From Garcia nutans (taxonomy: Eukaryota; Streptophyta; Magnoliopsida; Malpighiales; Euphorbiaceae), in assembly GCA_947685225.1 (NCBI GenBank), contig CANTUV010000033.1, positions 57,699,001 to 57,763,000 of the forward strand: a stretch of DNA of 64,000 bases. Reading direction: 5' to 3'. The first letter of the stretch is position 1. Every line of letters begins with the position of its first letter. The notes below the pieces were generated by a model. That model did not search any database. It saw only the letters and a list, made by a program, of their open reading frames with translations, and was not told where the DNA came from. Below, one piece after another: positions 35,504 through 48,779 of this stretch. The translations under genes and the position numbers were made by a program.

Positions 35504-38500
35504 TTTAACTAGCTCTGTTTCTTGAGGAAGTGTTAAATCTTTAAGAAAAAGAAAAGATTTTGATAGGAATTGTAATGGCGTTTGTAGCTAAAAAAGATTC
35601 TTGGGTTCAGATAAATATAAAGGAACGTGAAAGTCACTCTTTGCCTCTCTGGTTTTTTTCTTGTCTTCTTTCTTCTCTCTCTCTCTCTCTCTCTCCATAA
35701 CACTCCTTAAAAAACAATTAAAAAGGATCACAAGATCCAAAACTTGATTTTATGATGTATCATTTATTTTCCGTATAATTATCACATTTAATATATATAT
35801 AAATATTAATATAATTAATATATAAAAATTATAATTTAATAATAAATATATATTTTATAAATAAAATTTAATTTAATTTTTTATTCTTCGAACTGTAATA
35901 TTAAAAAAATATTAATATAATCATTTTATTTAATTTATTTATAAAAATTTATTCTAAATCGACTAAACTAATTTCTATTAATTAATTAATATTAAAATTA
36001 TTATACTTTTATTTTTTATTTAATTCGTTAATGACAATGATATATTTAAAAAAATAATTAAAATAATAATTTTATTGAAATAATTTTTTAAGTGATAATT
36101 TTAATTTGTATATATATTTTTATCTTCAGTAATTATTGTTCTCTCTCTCTCCATCTGCCTCTAATTTTTATTTTGTTTACTTGTTTTGGTCTGGTTTTCA
36201 ACTCCATAGTACTAAGCCCCCCGACCCTTTTCGACTTGGTGGAGAACTAAAATTTAGAATTGTTTTTATTTAATAGTTTTATAATTATTTTTAAAATTAT
36301 CACATTAAATTATGTCCAAATTATAATTACGTTAAATTATAATATCAGAAATTTTTCTTTGATCATGAACTTTTTTGAATCTTATATTTGGAAGTATTGG
36401 TTCATTTTATTTAATAAATTTTATATATTTTAACTGTGACTGAAATTCAATTATAAAACAATTCGTAAAAATTTATATTTAATTTTGTAAGATTCATATA
36501 ATAAGTTTATGTTGTGATGTTGTGATTAAGATATATAATAAATTAGCTCATTTGTTGATTTTGACATTTAATTTTGTATGATTCATATAATAAATTTATA
36601 TTGGGATTCATAAAATTAAAATTTTTTTGGTGGGGATAATTGGTGATTTGGTGTAAAAATTTTACAAGATAATTGGAAATGCATATATATATATATATAA
36701 TTATAAACTAGTTGCAACTTAGAATAATGGAAGATCAAAGGACAGGTGTCACAAAAATATGGCAGTGGCCATATGGTCATCTCCAATTCATTCATGTGAA
36801 AAAATAATTTGCTTATGGAATTATGAAGCTGCAAATGCAAACCAACCACTAACTGCAGTCCATTTGAGAAGTAAATATCTGTAAATAGTAATATAATATT
36901 TGAATTAATTTCTGAATAATTGTCTCATTTTTCTGTAAACAATTTTCAAAAATTTTAAAATTCAATCATTCTTATTTTGTTTTTTATAATTTTTATTTAG
37001 CATTTAATAATTTCCAATTTACAGTATATATAGAAATTTATAAAAAGCGAAATCTAAAAAAAAAAAAAGGAATACTATAAAGATTGTAATCGTTATATTA
37101 TCAAATGGGTAAATATTAAACAACCTATCATAAAAAGTAAAATAATATTCTTATCTTGGTTTTATTATAGAAACTTATAAATCTCTGACATCAGAGATTT
37201 TTAATGTAAAATTGCCATTTTATTAACGCAATAACACACTAGTTAATTTTTCATTTGAATCTTAATTTTAATTTATAAAATTATTTTCTTAAAAAAAAAA
37301 TAATGGTGATAAGAAAGAATATGGTGAAATTATTGGTGGGGTCGCGCGTGAATTAAGTCTCAAGTCGAGGCCCCTCTTTTCCAAACGATTTTCTGGGTTC
37401 GCGTGATGAATCCAAAATTTGGTCCAACTTCACTTAAATGTATGCGTAGGCCTTTATACAAATAACCATGCCGTTCATCAAAATATTAATAAATCATATT
37501 ATATAATTGTCACATCCGAACCCTAATTTACAAATTTATTATGAGCTTACGCATTAAATTCATTTATACAATGGGCCAAAAAAATTTTTTCATTTATACA
37601 CATACATTTTGAAATTAATCATGAAATTTAATCGATTTATGACAAATGAATTTACCAAGAGACTAGGTCTCTTAGTGAAAGCAAAATTAAAATAAAATAT
37701 CAACTACTCTTAGGAAAAATATTTGTTTGTGTCCAGAATTAGAATAATGAGGGAACATAATAAAAATGAAATTTTGGGTGTGTACATATCCCAGTGAGAT
37801 GTTGAAAGAGATTTAAGGACCACTTTATTGTGGGGTGATAACTTTGATTGATGATATGATCAGCATCAAAGTGGGGGCCAAAAAATTTTGAATAGCAGAT
37901 TTGCTGCCATGAATATTAGCTACCATTGCAGGCCACTAGAATACAAAGTTGTTGTATATTTGGTATCCAAAGTCCAGATTTGAATCTGTATTCCTCTCTC
38001 TACCATAATTTCTTGTCTTATTTCCCCCTCTTACCTCTCTTTCTCTATTCTCTCTTTCTTTTTGGGTTTGTTTCGCAGCCTTTGTCATTGTCAATAATTG
38101 GATTAGAACAAATTGAAAAATAAAAAAAAAAATACAGAAGCACTTCATTTTATCATACAAAAACAAGAACAAGAACAGAACCTATACCAGTTTCAGCAAG
38201 ACTTGATCAAATCTTCAACTCCAACTAGTTAGAATTTTAACCCCATTCAATGTAGGGTTACACTGCATTAATGGAAAAGTATAATCCTACTAAATCTTTT
38301 TGCCTGAGAGAATATTATTACACATGCATGCTAGTTCTCAATAACAGATGGACCCTCAAGAATTCAGACAACAAATTTTATATACACTTGTGGCCAAAAA
38401 TGGCTAAACCACCTGCTGGAAACTCATCTCATACAAAACTCTTCACATGCAATGTAAGTGTCATGCCATGAAAGTTTTCATACTTTTCTGAAATAAAAAA

Positions 38501-38967
38501 CAAAAACTTCAATTTCAATCCACAATATTATATCAACACTCTGAAAACAGGTGTGTAAAGTTTCATGCATATTTACAAATACCAGGACAGCCAAAAGAAT
38601 GAAATGTGTACGAACAATTAAGTTATTTCAATTTTTTTTTTTAATTTCTATTGTATATTTTTTTCCTTTTTGAAGAATGAATACAAAAGCACAGACACGG
38701 AATGAACCTTTCCACACAAATCATTTGTATTATGAATATCAATTTACAGCATGTACATGAGAATTAGAAGAGGAGAAGCCAGCCATTTTGCACTGGCAAA
38801 TCTTCAATCAGTCAGTAACATTCCCAAGGTTGAGAGGATATTACCTGCAACTTTTATCAATTAGTATCTAACCCTCCAAGAGGCTGACCTTTGACCAATC
38901 TTTGCATGATAAAATAAATGAACTGGAAGGTGCAATTAATTCAACAGAGCTTCAAAAGGAAGATACG
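35504..38967. other. Intergenic region between AHP and ATG18 genes
   Basis: A CT microsatellite at about 35675-35694 sits in the AHP promoter or 5' UTR. A 38-base stretch beginning ATTTAATTTTGTAAGATTC (about 36477) recurs slightly altered at about 36568. The right end, about 38690-38967, is probably 3' UTR of the ATG18 gene. No gene is supported, and short frames near 36616, 37926 and 38271 are not convincing. Confidence 0.5.
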
Positions 38968-41900
38968 TCAACCTGCAAGGCAAAAACAGAAAGGAAATTT
39001 CAACAGATTGGATGAACAAAGAATAAAATTAATCAAATCATTCTCAGTCTTTGCAACAAAAATATAATTCAGAAAAGAAAGAATATATTACTCTAAATAC
39101 AAATTTAACAAGAACCTAGTAAAGTTAGGATACAGAAATCAGGTGATCAAATATGATTAACAGACTACAGCTAGGTTGACCCATTGTTCATATAGGTAGA
39201 ACTATGATAATCGTAGTGCCACAACTCATGTCTAATCTAACGTTAAAAGAGCCAATAATCCTAAATCAAACTTACATCTTAGTCTAAGCAAATTCAATTT
39301 ATTTTTCTTTAATATTATACTAGGAGACAGGGAATCCATCTTAAGTCAATTTCCCAAGAATAAAGGTACATTTACTGTTAGGCTATGCCTTGATGTGAGT
39401 AAATTCAATTTACTTAAATCGCTGTCTATCAATTTTCTTGTAATCTTATTAATGGATCCCTTCTCTGAATGTGCAAATATAATATATAGACAAAAATTTC
39501 AACAACGAAGGGACCATCAGCATCTAAAGTTTCTTTTGATACTTCCATGAGATGGTATAAAAATATACAGATGATACTTGTCAGTAACCTACCTTCTTCA
39601 GAGAAAGCAAAAACACCTCCAAGCATGTCATCATTGTCACCATCTTCTTCAGATTTTTCTATATCACAAGGACCATTGTTGTTCTCCCCAAAACCAACTT
39701 CTGTTGATTCACAAGATTTGGTAAAGGCCGATACATTACAGTAACCCTCTTGAAAAAACTGCTCAAAATCCAAAGACTCATTTGTTGGCCCCTCATCTAT
39801 AATGTTCATACTCAAGTCAGAACGATTTGAACTTGTGTTTGAAGCTTCACTGGTAACACCACTGTTTGACGACTGAACTTCTTTTGCAATTGTTCTTCCA
39901 GTAGAAATTGAGCCATTTGTTAAAGATGTTACATTACTATCCATAGAATTACTATCCTCAGGGGAAACTGAACCACTATCTTTGTTGACAGAACTTTTAT
40001 ATGGGATAGGTGATCCAGAAACAGAGATCCCTCCTCTGCCAGCCATAGCATTATCAGATTGGAGAATAACTGGATAAAGTTTTGCTGCTGATCCAGGTGA
40101 AAATACCAAGAATAAAAATAAGCAACATCATTTTTTAAAACAATCAAACATTCAAGATTGCAGCAATTGACATACCCCTATTAGAGCTTGCAACCAAGCC
40201 AGTTGAGAGTAACTTAGAGCGGTAAATAACAGCATCTTCTGACTCTTTAACTTCATGAGAACCAGTCGATGAAGTTGAGTATCTTTCAGCACCAAGACCC
40301 CTGTAGAAAACAGAAAATCATGATCATTGCAGAATGGAATATGAAAGAATATTTTGCATTTAGTGGATATTCCATGCTATCTATCAATTCTCCCTTTTAT
40401 CCCCTTCAAAAACCAGCCAGCATAATTTTTTCTTCGGTCTGCCATGTGCAATGTACATGGCCAAAACACAAGTCCAAGAAACATCAATATTTTCTATAAG
40501 ATGAGGAAACTGATGCAATGAACCTTTATGTTATAGAGCACAGATTTTAGATCAGTAAAGTAACTCGAAAAGGCAGGCTGAAATCATTTTCCTAAAATCC
40601 CATATCAATATTGAGAGGAACAGAACATTCAAGAAATCTAGCCACTGTGATGCACTCAAAGGGTACATGCACACAAACATGAAGGCCCATGTCAGAGAAA
40701 ACACGGAAAGCGAATTGATCATTCATAGGATATCAATAAGCAGACAAATTATGAAATGTAAAAAAATAATTAGTAAAAGTTCCAACATAAGGTACAAGAT
40801 TGAGCCTCGAGCATTATGAAGGGGTTGCCAGTTGTCAGGAACATTCTGTTAAATAATTATTCGGCAGAAACAAGCTTTTTGTGTTCTTTTCCCTCTTCCT
40901 CAAACAAGAACCTTTATGCAAGGGAAAGTGTTGTCAGTCTACCACCGTAGGAACTCTAAGCTGAAGTGTCCTGATTTTGAGAGCAAAGAATTAATTATAG
41001 CCTTTTTTTAAATCTCTAAAATGTTAAGAATCCCAAACCCAATTAATTCCAATGCACATAAAGCACTTCCACGTTGGCATCATTAATGTCCTTGAGGGTT
41101 TAATTTTTAATTTCAAAACTGCTTAGGCACTTCTATCGACACCTAAACTGTACCAGTATATCTGCTGTCGATAACCATATTCTGAACTCAATTCATAATG
41201 ATGCAGCTCACTGTATCTTCTTAATTCTTGCCTATGCTTAAATGAGAGAATTCCAGGACAAACGCTATGGAAAAACTGAAACTCTAAGCTAGCTCTAAAA
41301 GCAACATAAATTTTCAAGCGAATGTTTTGTATTCACAAAATGTTGCATAGATGCTAAGAAATTTTTGACAGTACACAAAATTCCATGCATAATAACATTA
41401 ATGACAACTTCAAATGTTAGCAACTTACAAATAAAAATTTTGACCAACAGAACTTCATGCTTCCGTATAAAAAAAAAGTCAAAATGACATTTCTGATCCA
41501 AGTAAGATTGGAGAGCAAAATTATGTGAAGATGTAGCAAAAATAAAAGGCCAACGACTTAAAGGGAGTTTGCGAAGCTCTGACTAACGGGCATACCAAAA
41601 GAGCAAAGACCACTTCACACTTCATTCTATCAATGCAATGACAGAATAACAATAAAAAACATTATCACTATAATTAATGACTAAAACGACCTCTAGTAGC
41701 AGTTATAACATGTTATCAAAATGCAGCAACCAAGTTAATGTACCTGTAACACCAATTAGGGAGAGTCCTGTGAAAATGTTCAAAAACAGGTAATAAGCCC
41801 TTCTGCTTAATTTCAACCTCTTGAACTGGAATCTTCTCTACTTCAATCTCTCCATATGCATGATCTTGAATGAGATGCTGTTTTGTGGCCTCAAGATGAC

Positions 41901-44900
41901 TGATCATGCATAAGTACACCTGAACAACAAACAGACCAAATATAATTGAGTTTAAAAGTGACAGGCTGAAATATCTAGCCATTACATGATGATCAATACC
42001 TTAGATTTCTGCCAAAGCGGGATCCTCCATGAACATGTCTGCAGCTCGGCATTAGAAAGATAAAAGTGGGATGGATCATGGGACTTCAATGATTCCACAT
42101 GCTCTTCATTGTCTTCACAATCAGAAGTTTCCATGGGCAGATCTACAGTTTCCTGTCGACCTAGAGTGATTTCAGAAATACATTCCTCTCTAGTTGGCCA
42201 ATCTGCTCTTCGGCAAACGTCCCACCACTGGACAGATTCAACATTAACTCGCAATTCCTCATCTTGCACCTGCACTGAGGAATCTTGTCCAATTCTGGAA
42301 GCAACTTCACTGGACTCTCCCCCTATTGCTGACACCAATTTATATTGAACTAGATGACCACAAGGAGTATAAACCAATAAGTGGTCCAAAGCATTAATGT
42401 TTTTAAGGTGAGCAGGTTGCAAATCTCGAGGCACACAGCTATGGAAAACTGCGGCAATAGCACCAGATGGAACTGAGTTCTTTCCTGCTGCAGAAGATGC
42501 AGCATTGCTAACTGTGTTGAGCCAGCCAGAGTTATTATTCTTTATTCTGCTCACCACTGACAAGGTAACAGGCGGTGGTGGAGGTGCAGAAAAAGACTGC
42601 AGGTTTACCGTGAATGATAGAGTAGACCACCATGGTAGAGATAAAACCGGCAAAAGACTAGGCCCATCTACATGTGAATTGTGAATTTGAAGAACATTCT
42701 CACCACCAAAAGGGGAAAGCACAAAAATATGGCAGGTTCCCCGCGATGAAACAATGGCTATCCACTGACTATAATTACTGAAGCAAATGTCTTGTATTAC
42801 CTGTATAATAAATGCAAATAGAATAAAATCTCCATGAACATACAACAAAAATATCTATGTTTGAAAAACAGAGGAAGCTGAAACATACAGCTGAAGTAAT
42901 GCCGCGATGGAGCTTATATAGGTGCACATGACTAGAGCTCCAATCATAACTCTTTGAGCCTGATCCACTTTGAGAGGAGGATGGCATGATCCGAAAAATA
43001 TTTATGTTGTTCCCATGAATTGAGGCAGTAACCAGAAGGGTACCACTTGGATCAAAACAAAGAGCAGAAATCGGACTAGTATGAGCTCTAAATTGTGATA
43101 CCACAGCTTTGGAAACAAAATCTTTCACAACAACCTGCAACATGCCACTTGAATAAGAGAGAAAATCGATGACACAAGCGATTACTAAGTACTATCAGGT
43201 CATGCATGTTCCGCATAATAGTAGTATTATATTCACAATCACAACATCCATTCCTCTAGTACTTTGTATGACTAAAAACTATTGAGCCATACTAAAACTC
43301 TCTCAGAAGATCCTTCTCCAGGGAACTTGAACTTAAATGCATAATCCACAGGAAAAATGAAACACGTAAGCCAAGATAAAAGCAATTAAATTTCTTTTAC
43401 AGTTCACATGAACTTTTATGCTTATTTGAGTTGGTTGCTGAAAACTAACCATTCCAGCACTATTTGTGTCTGCAGAATGTGCTGCACCCCGGCTAACTTT
43501 CCAACTTGAATTTGAATACACTGGAGAATTAGAATCATCTGGGATAAGTTCTTGACAATATCTAGACAGAGTCTTGTAACCCATATCTCCCAAATTTATT
43601 AACCCAGAAGCTATCTGCTTACTGGACTCCATGGCGTAACGAGCCATCAAACTCCCACTGCCTGGTGAAGTTGATGGACTGACACCCAGAGGAGGAGTGA
43701 GGCTTTGTGGACTTAAACGGCCTGTATTTGACACCAGCGGATTGTCAGAAGCATATGCTAACCACCTGGGACCAACAGACATTGGACCATATCCAATATT
43801 AATCCCACCAGTTCCTGGAACTCCAAACTGAGGTATAGGGTAAGTGAGGACACTGAATTTGTTCTCGAGAGTCAGAGCATCAAAGCAGTATATCTGCCAG
43901 CATAATATGAAAAAAGGCATTAGCCTAGTTGAAATTTGTCAGCTTAAATTACTAATTTAGCCAAACTAAACTAACATAATCATCAGTCAGCAAAAAGCAT
44001 CCAGCAAAAAATGTCTTCATTAAGTGGCTGCAGTCCTGCAATCATCCCAAGTCTGACTCTTATGGTTTTCAAACCAACTAGTGAAAACTAACCTCATACG
44101 CAATTGTATTAGATGTCACTTGGGAAACATAAAAATTAGCTTATCCTTACTTGTGTTGAAAGCCCCACAGCCACGATATGCGGACTGCATCTAACCATAT
44201 ACACTTTCGAGCGAAATCTCAGAACATGAACATAATTGTGAGATCTCAGGGAGTAAAACCACACGGTTGTAGGAGAAATGGAAAGGCTTCCCATTTGAGG
44301 CTTGGTATAGCCATATCTGACTAACCCATCTCTCCCACCAAGCACCGTGACTGGGCTTTTGGATTCACCACAAGTAGCAACCAAGAGCAAAGGATGTGAT
44401 GCTCTGAATCCTTCATGGCCCTCAGATTTTGCAGGGAGGGGCTGCATCTGTAAAAATGTAACTGGAACATCACGCTTTGAAACGAGTTCGGTGACATTAG
44501 AGGCACTGTCAACATCAATGACTTGAAATCCATTGGAATACCCAAGTAAAAGAACATGCTTGAAGGAAGATGGACCAAGCTCTAGTCTGTCAAAGGAAGT
44601 CCAAAGTACCTACTTGGCCATATAATTCATATCAAACTCCCATGCAAAAGATGATAATAGATGTGGTTTATACACAAATAGAAAAAAAAAAGTATTGAAA
44701 TAAACCTTTGACCTTAAAAGGGTTCTTATTGATTTAGAGATTCATCGAATGCACTTTAGTCAACTTGCACAAAAGGTAATAAAATGTCCCTAAACTAGGC
44801 TAAATCCTGTGCTTCATATCTCCTCTTACACTATTCTTCAGCATCTAGAAATAAATATTTAACGCTGAGTCAACAATCATTCAAAAACTTTTAAACAAAG

Positions 44901-45839
44901 GTTAAACCTCCATTAGGTTCATCTAAACTGGACAGCATCAAATTGACAATCAAATTGAGAAAAAAGAAAAAACCTAACTTCCATGAATATTTTTGGTTCA
45001 CAAATTGTATATAGAAAATTTTGCATTCTTGCAAATTAAAAGGAACAAGACGAGGGATCATGAGCCCTATGCACTTCCATTTGCACCAAAAACAGACATT
45101 GTTTTCCAATTATGCACAGCCTGCAGTATACTGATGGTGAGCAATTGATCAATCAATTTCATGAGAAATTCTATAGTTTGAGTTCTTCCATCTCAGAAAC
45201 CCAAAATTAAACTAACCTTATGAATATTGAACTTTTACAATGAATCCATCAAAAGCCTTAACTAATTTTAGAAGGCCCAGACAATTTTTAAAATACGAAA
45301 TTGAATATCGTTTTCTTCCCCATTAAAACGAGCAAAAATTGAAGCAGATTAAAAAAGTTTAATCACTTAACTTTACAATATAACTAAAAACGGAACTGAA
45401 ATAAGTCATCATCAACTATTTCACTTAGTCAAACGTACATTTCATGCCGGAGCTTTTTTTTTTTTTTAATGTTTTTGCATCAGCTTTCTCAGCAACCAAA
45501 CAGGTTTCATTTCTAAAGTTCGTGAAATTAAAATAACGTTTAAGTCCAAAATTTCCATTTCTGAGAGTAACTAAGCCAATCCAACACAGTAATAATAAAA
45601 TTTCGAAAAATAGCTGAATAAACTAAGAACATATTTATAAATACTTGATAAAAAAATAAAGGAACCTGGTCTTTGTGGTCTTGGTTATGACCGGAAATAG
45701 AAGCGGCAACAGAGGCGCTGGCGGACCGGACACCGGAAGAGGCGGTTTTAAGGCAGGAAGAAATAAATTTCAATGAATTCGGGATAAAGCCATTGCTGTT
45801 ACTCTTACTATTATTATTTCCCTTATTGTTATTCTTCAT
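38968..45839 (-). CDS. ATG18: Autophagy protein ATG18 with BCAS3 domain (ATG18f/g/h group), nine exons
   Basis: This is a WD40 beta-propeller protein of the PROPPIN family, which binds phosphoinositides and acts in autophagosome formation. This large plant subgroup also has a BCAS3 domain. Coding exons are 45839-45666, 44609-44151, 43893-43450, 43134-42889, 42800-42000, 41919-41744, 40300-40176, 40087-39593 and 38972-38968. Together they give about 974 residues and end GVFAFSEEG. The last exon supplies only the end of the final Gly codon and TGA. Exon 1 is Asn/Ser-rich. Exons 2-4 hold propeller repeats such as HTSPISALCFDPSGTLLVTA. The site that is FRRG in short ATG18 proteins reads LHRG (residues about 434-437), as I recall for ATG18g. 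Exon 5 holds the BCAS3 region, and the C-terminal third is Ser/Asn-rich and acidic. The acceptor of exon 8 is the least certain junction. A GA-repeat lies about 190 bases upstream of the start. Confidence 0.93.
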
Positions 45840-46028
45840 AATAAATCAAAACACTATCTAAAATTATTCAGCCAAAAAAAACACCGGCTACCGAGAATTT
45901 ACCGGAGCCACCGCGATCGGTAATAGTATACAGAGTCGAGTACCGGCGAAGACAAAATGAAAAAACCACCGGCAAGAAATTGGATTTTGGATATTGTTTG
46001 GTATGGTTCGGTGGCTTTTAGTCTTTTG

Positions 46029-46031
<3 letters not shown>

Positions 46032-46060
<29 letters not shown>
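46032..46060. repeat. (GA)n microsatellite in ATG18 5' region
   Basis: An uninterrupted run of about 14 GA units, read as CT on the coding strand, lies about 190-220 bases upstream of the ATG18 start codon. Pyrimidine-rich tracts like this are common near plant transcription starts. Confidence 0.85.
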
Positions 46061-46062
<2 letters not shown>

Positions 46063-46468
46063 GGTTCTTTGCTTTTGTCATTTGTTTTCCTGTTGATGGA
46101 AATGTGATATTTTTTTAAAATAAAAAAAAAATAGGTTTTTTCTTTTGGGATTAGTATAGTGTGAGTTTTGGTTGTTGATTGAACGGCAACCAAATTTTGA
46201 GAAATGTCAGGGGCACCCTAGAACTTTCCCTAAATTTCATTCCTGCCCATAATTTTTTTATAAATTGACAATGGTACCCACCATTAGAGAGATTTTACCC
46301 TTTTGGCTACAAACTTTTTTTTAAAGAAATTGAGTTTTTTTTTTTAATAAACAAGAACGCATGCGTATATGAAATAGTAATCGTAGATAATTTATAATAA
46401 AACTATAATAATTTTATAGTAATATGCTAAGTAATATATTTTTAAATATATATTTTTTATAAAAATTA

Positions 46469-46714
46469 CTCCATCCGTATCATTTATATAGAAAAAATTT
46501 TCTTTTTTGATGTATCTTTTATATAGAAAATATGCCATTTTAGGTAAATTTTGGGGAGTGGAATGAGACAATATACTATTTATACCCTTGCTTTAAAAGT
46601 AGGTTTTGAGGGATATTTTTTTAAGGGTATTTAAGTAAATAGAGATGAAAAAAATGAAATTTTCTTAATTTTCGTGTCCGTTTTACTTTTTCTATGTAAA
46701 TGATACGGAGGGAG
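46469..46714. mobile_element. Stowaway-type MITE
   Basis: This is a 246-bp element with terminal inverted repeats CTCCATCCGTATCATTTATA (left) and, inverted, CTCCCTCCGTATCATTTACA (right). TA dinucleotides flank it at 46467-46468 and 46715-46716. The CTCCCTCCGT end is the classic Stowaway terminus. There is no coding capacity. Confidence 0.92.
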
Positions 46715-47452
46715 TAATTTTTTTTTAAATTTTTTATATATTTAAAATTGATCCAATGTGAATATAAATTTAAATTATTTAAAAGACGATATAAATAACA
46801 CAATTCAATATTTATATTTTAAAAAAAATAAATAAAAGCACATACATATAGAAAAAAGAAAAAATTATGTTTGAATAATTGGTTAAAATATTTTTTAAAA
46901 TAAAATATATTTATTACAATTTATAATATTATCACGTTAGTAGCATTAATCAATTATTAAAATATAAACAAAAGATTAAAAATGTTATTTTTAAATTTTT
47001 TTAAATTATAACTGAAATATTTTAAAATTTATAATTATCAGAATTTAATTTTTAATGTCATGAAAGATACACCAACTACATTAGAAGTCTTAACACCTAC
47101 CAAGAGAGCGCCATTTTGTTTGAACAAGTGACATGATGTGTCATAATAGTTAAATTTCTATAATAAACAGGTGTAAACGGAAAATAGCAGAAACTAAAAG
47201 GGTGTAAAATGATATTACACAAAACGTTAAAAACACCAAAAAAGAGTAGACATCAGTTAAGTTACCTTAGGACAGAGATGGACCAGAATATCTTAAAAAC
47301 GAGGTGCCTACTAATTTATTTTTGAAAAAAAAAATTATTTATTTATTTTTACTTCCCTGATTTTACGGCGCCGTAGATTTTGCATCTTTACAGCTATATA
47401 TATCGGTCTTGGCCGCCGTAAATTTTGGAAAAAAATAATAATAATAATAAGG

Positions 47453-47507
47453 AAAATTTATTAAAATGACGAGGCAGTGAAAATTTATTAAAATGACGAG
47501 GCTGTCT
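47453..47507. repeat. Short tandem repeat, about 28-bp unit
   Basis: The sequence AAAATTTATTAAAATGACGAGGC occurs twice in tandem, with a unit length of about 28 bases. Confidence 0.8.
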
Positions 47508-48779
47508 CCGCTTCTGCGAAAACAGACGACACGACTTGTTAAAATTGGAAAATACTAAAATGGTGCTGTGTTAAAGTCCACTTACCCAAAGAGAACCAAT
47601 TCTACGTGTCTTTCATGTATTAGTATTTTATTTTATTTTTATTTTTTTAATTGTTCGAAATTGGAATGGGATTGTTTCAAAATAAAATTTTAGAATGGGA
47701 TAATTATTAATTATTAATTAATTAATATTATTATTCTTTTTGGATTTTGAATGATATCACAATACATTTTAGTTGAAACGTGTATGTGCAATATGAAATT
47801 GACAACAGATATATGAATTTTTATTGATAAAAGATAATCATTTCTGTTTTGAATAATGTTATCTAAGTGTTTCCCATCTCTATAAAGCAACAATAAAAAT
47901 GATTAAAGGGTTAAGTTGTTATTACCTTTTTTTTTAATGGGATTAAGTTGTTTTAGCCTTGTTTTCTTTTATTATTAGATTTTGTGTTTTATAAATATAA
48001 TTTTTTTTTATTTTTTATGAAATATATATTATTTACTATATAACATTAATGATAACGTAAATATTATAAACTTTAATTCATAATCTCTCTCTGTTACGTA
48101 TTTTTGAATGGATTTTTCATATTAAATTAAAATTTATTATTATTGTTGTTGTTGTTGTATTTGTATTTGTATTTTTAAGAAAATTAATTAAAATATGTCA
48201 TTTTTTAAATTTGTTTAAAAAATATATTAGATATATATTGTTTTGAAGTATATCTTTAAAATACTAATATTTATATTAGACGAATATATCTAAAAGTAAA
48301 ATATTTTTAAAATTGAAAAAAAGGGTATTTAAAAAATTAGATTTTTAAAAATATTTTTATTTTTGTTACATTTTTGGAAAAAAACCCTTTTTCCTAAAAA
48401 AAATATATGAATTTTTTCTGCTGATTTTGAAATTTTTTTAGTCAGAAGATATCAATCGGCAGTTTTTTTTAACTGTATATCAATAGGCAGTTTTCTTTTT
48501 TTTTTTTTTGAACGAAATATATCAATAGGCAGTTCAATCCAAATAACTAGGCACAAATTAATTTGATCATCCACCCAAACTTTCATAAGAATATATTAAG
48601 GTGAAATCGCCTATAGTATACACAAAACGGTTCAACCAAGCCCAGGAAAATAAATTTTCCCTTCCATATACAATCAACAAAACTTCTCATACGGTATGTG
48701 AAAAACCATATTATATATACAGAATATAATGGTAACGGAAAAAGAACAAAGAAAACAAAAAAAAAAGGATGCTTTTGTT

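Larger units (their letters stand above)
46200..48770. other. Intergenic region
   Basis: It contains a Stowaway MITE (46469-46714), a short tandem repeat (about 47453-47507) and AT-rich sequence. A 10-base inverted motif (TTTTACGGCG / CGCCGTAAAT) lies at about 47361-47425. No gene is supported. Confidence 0.5.
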
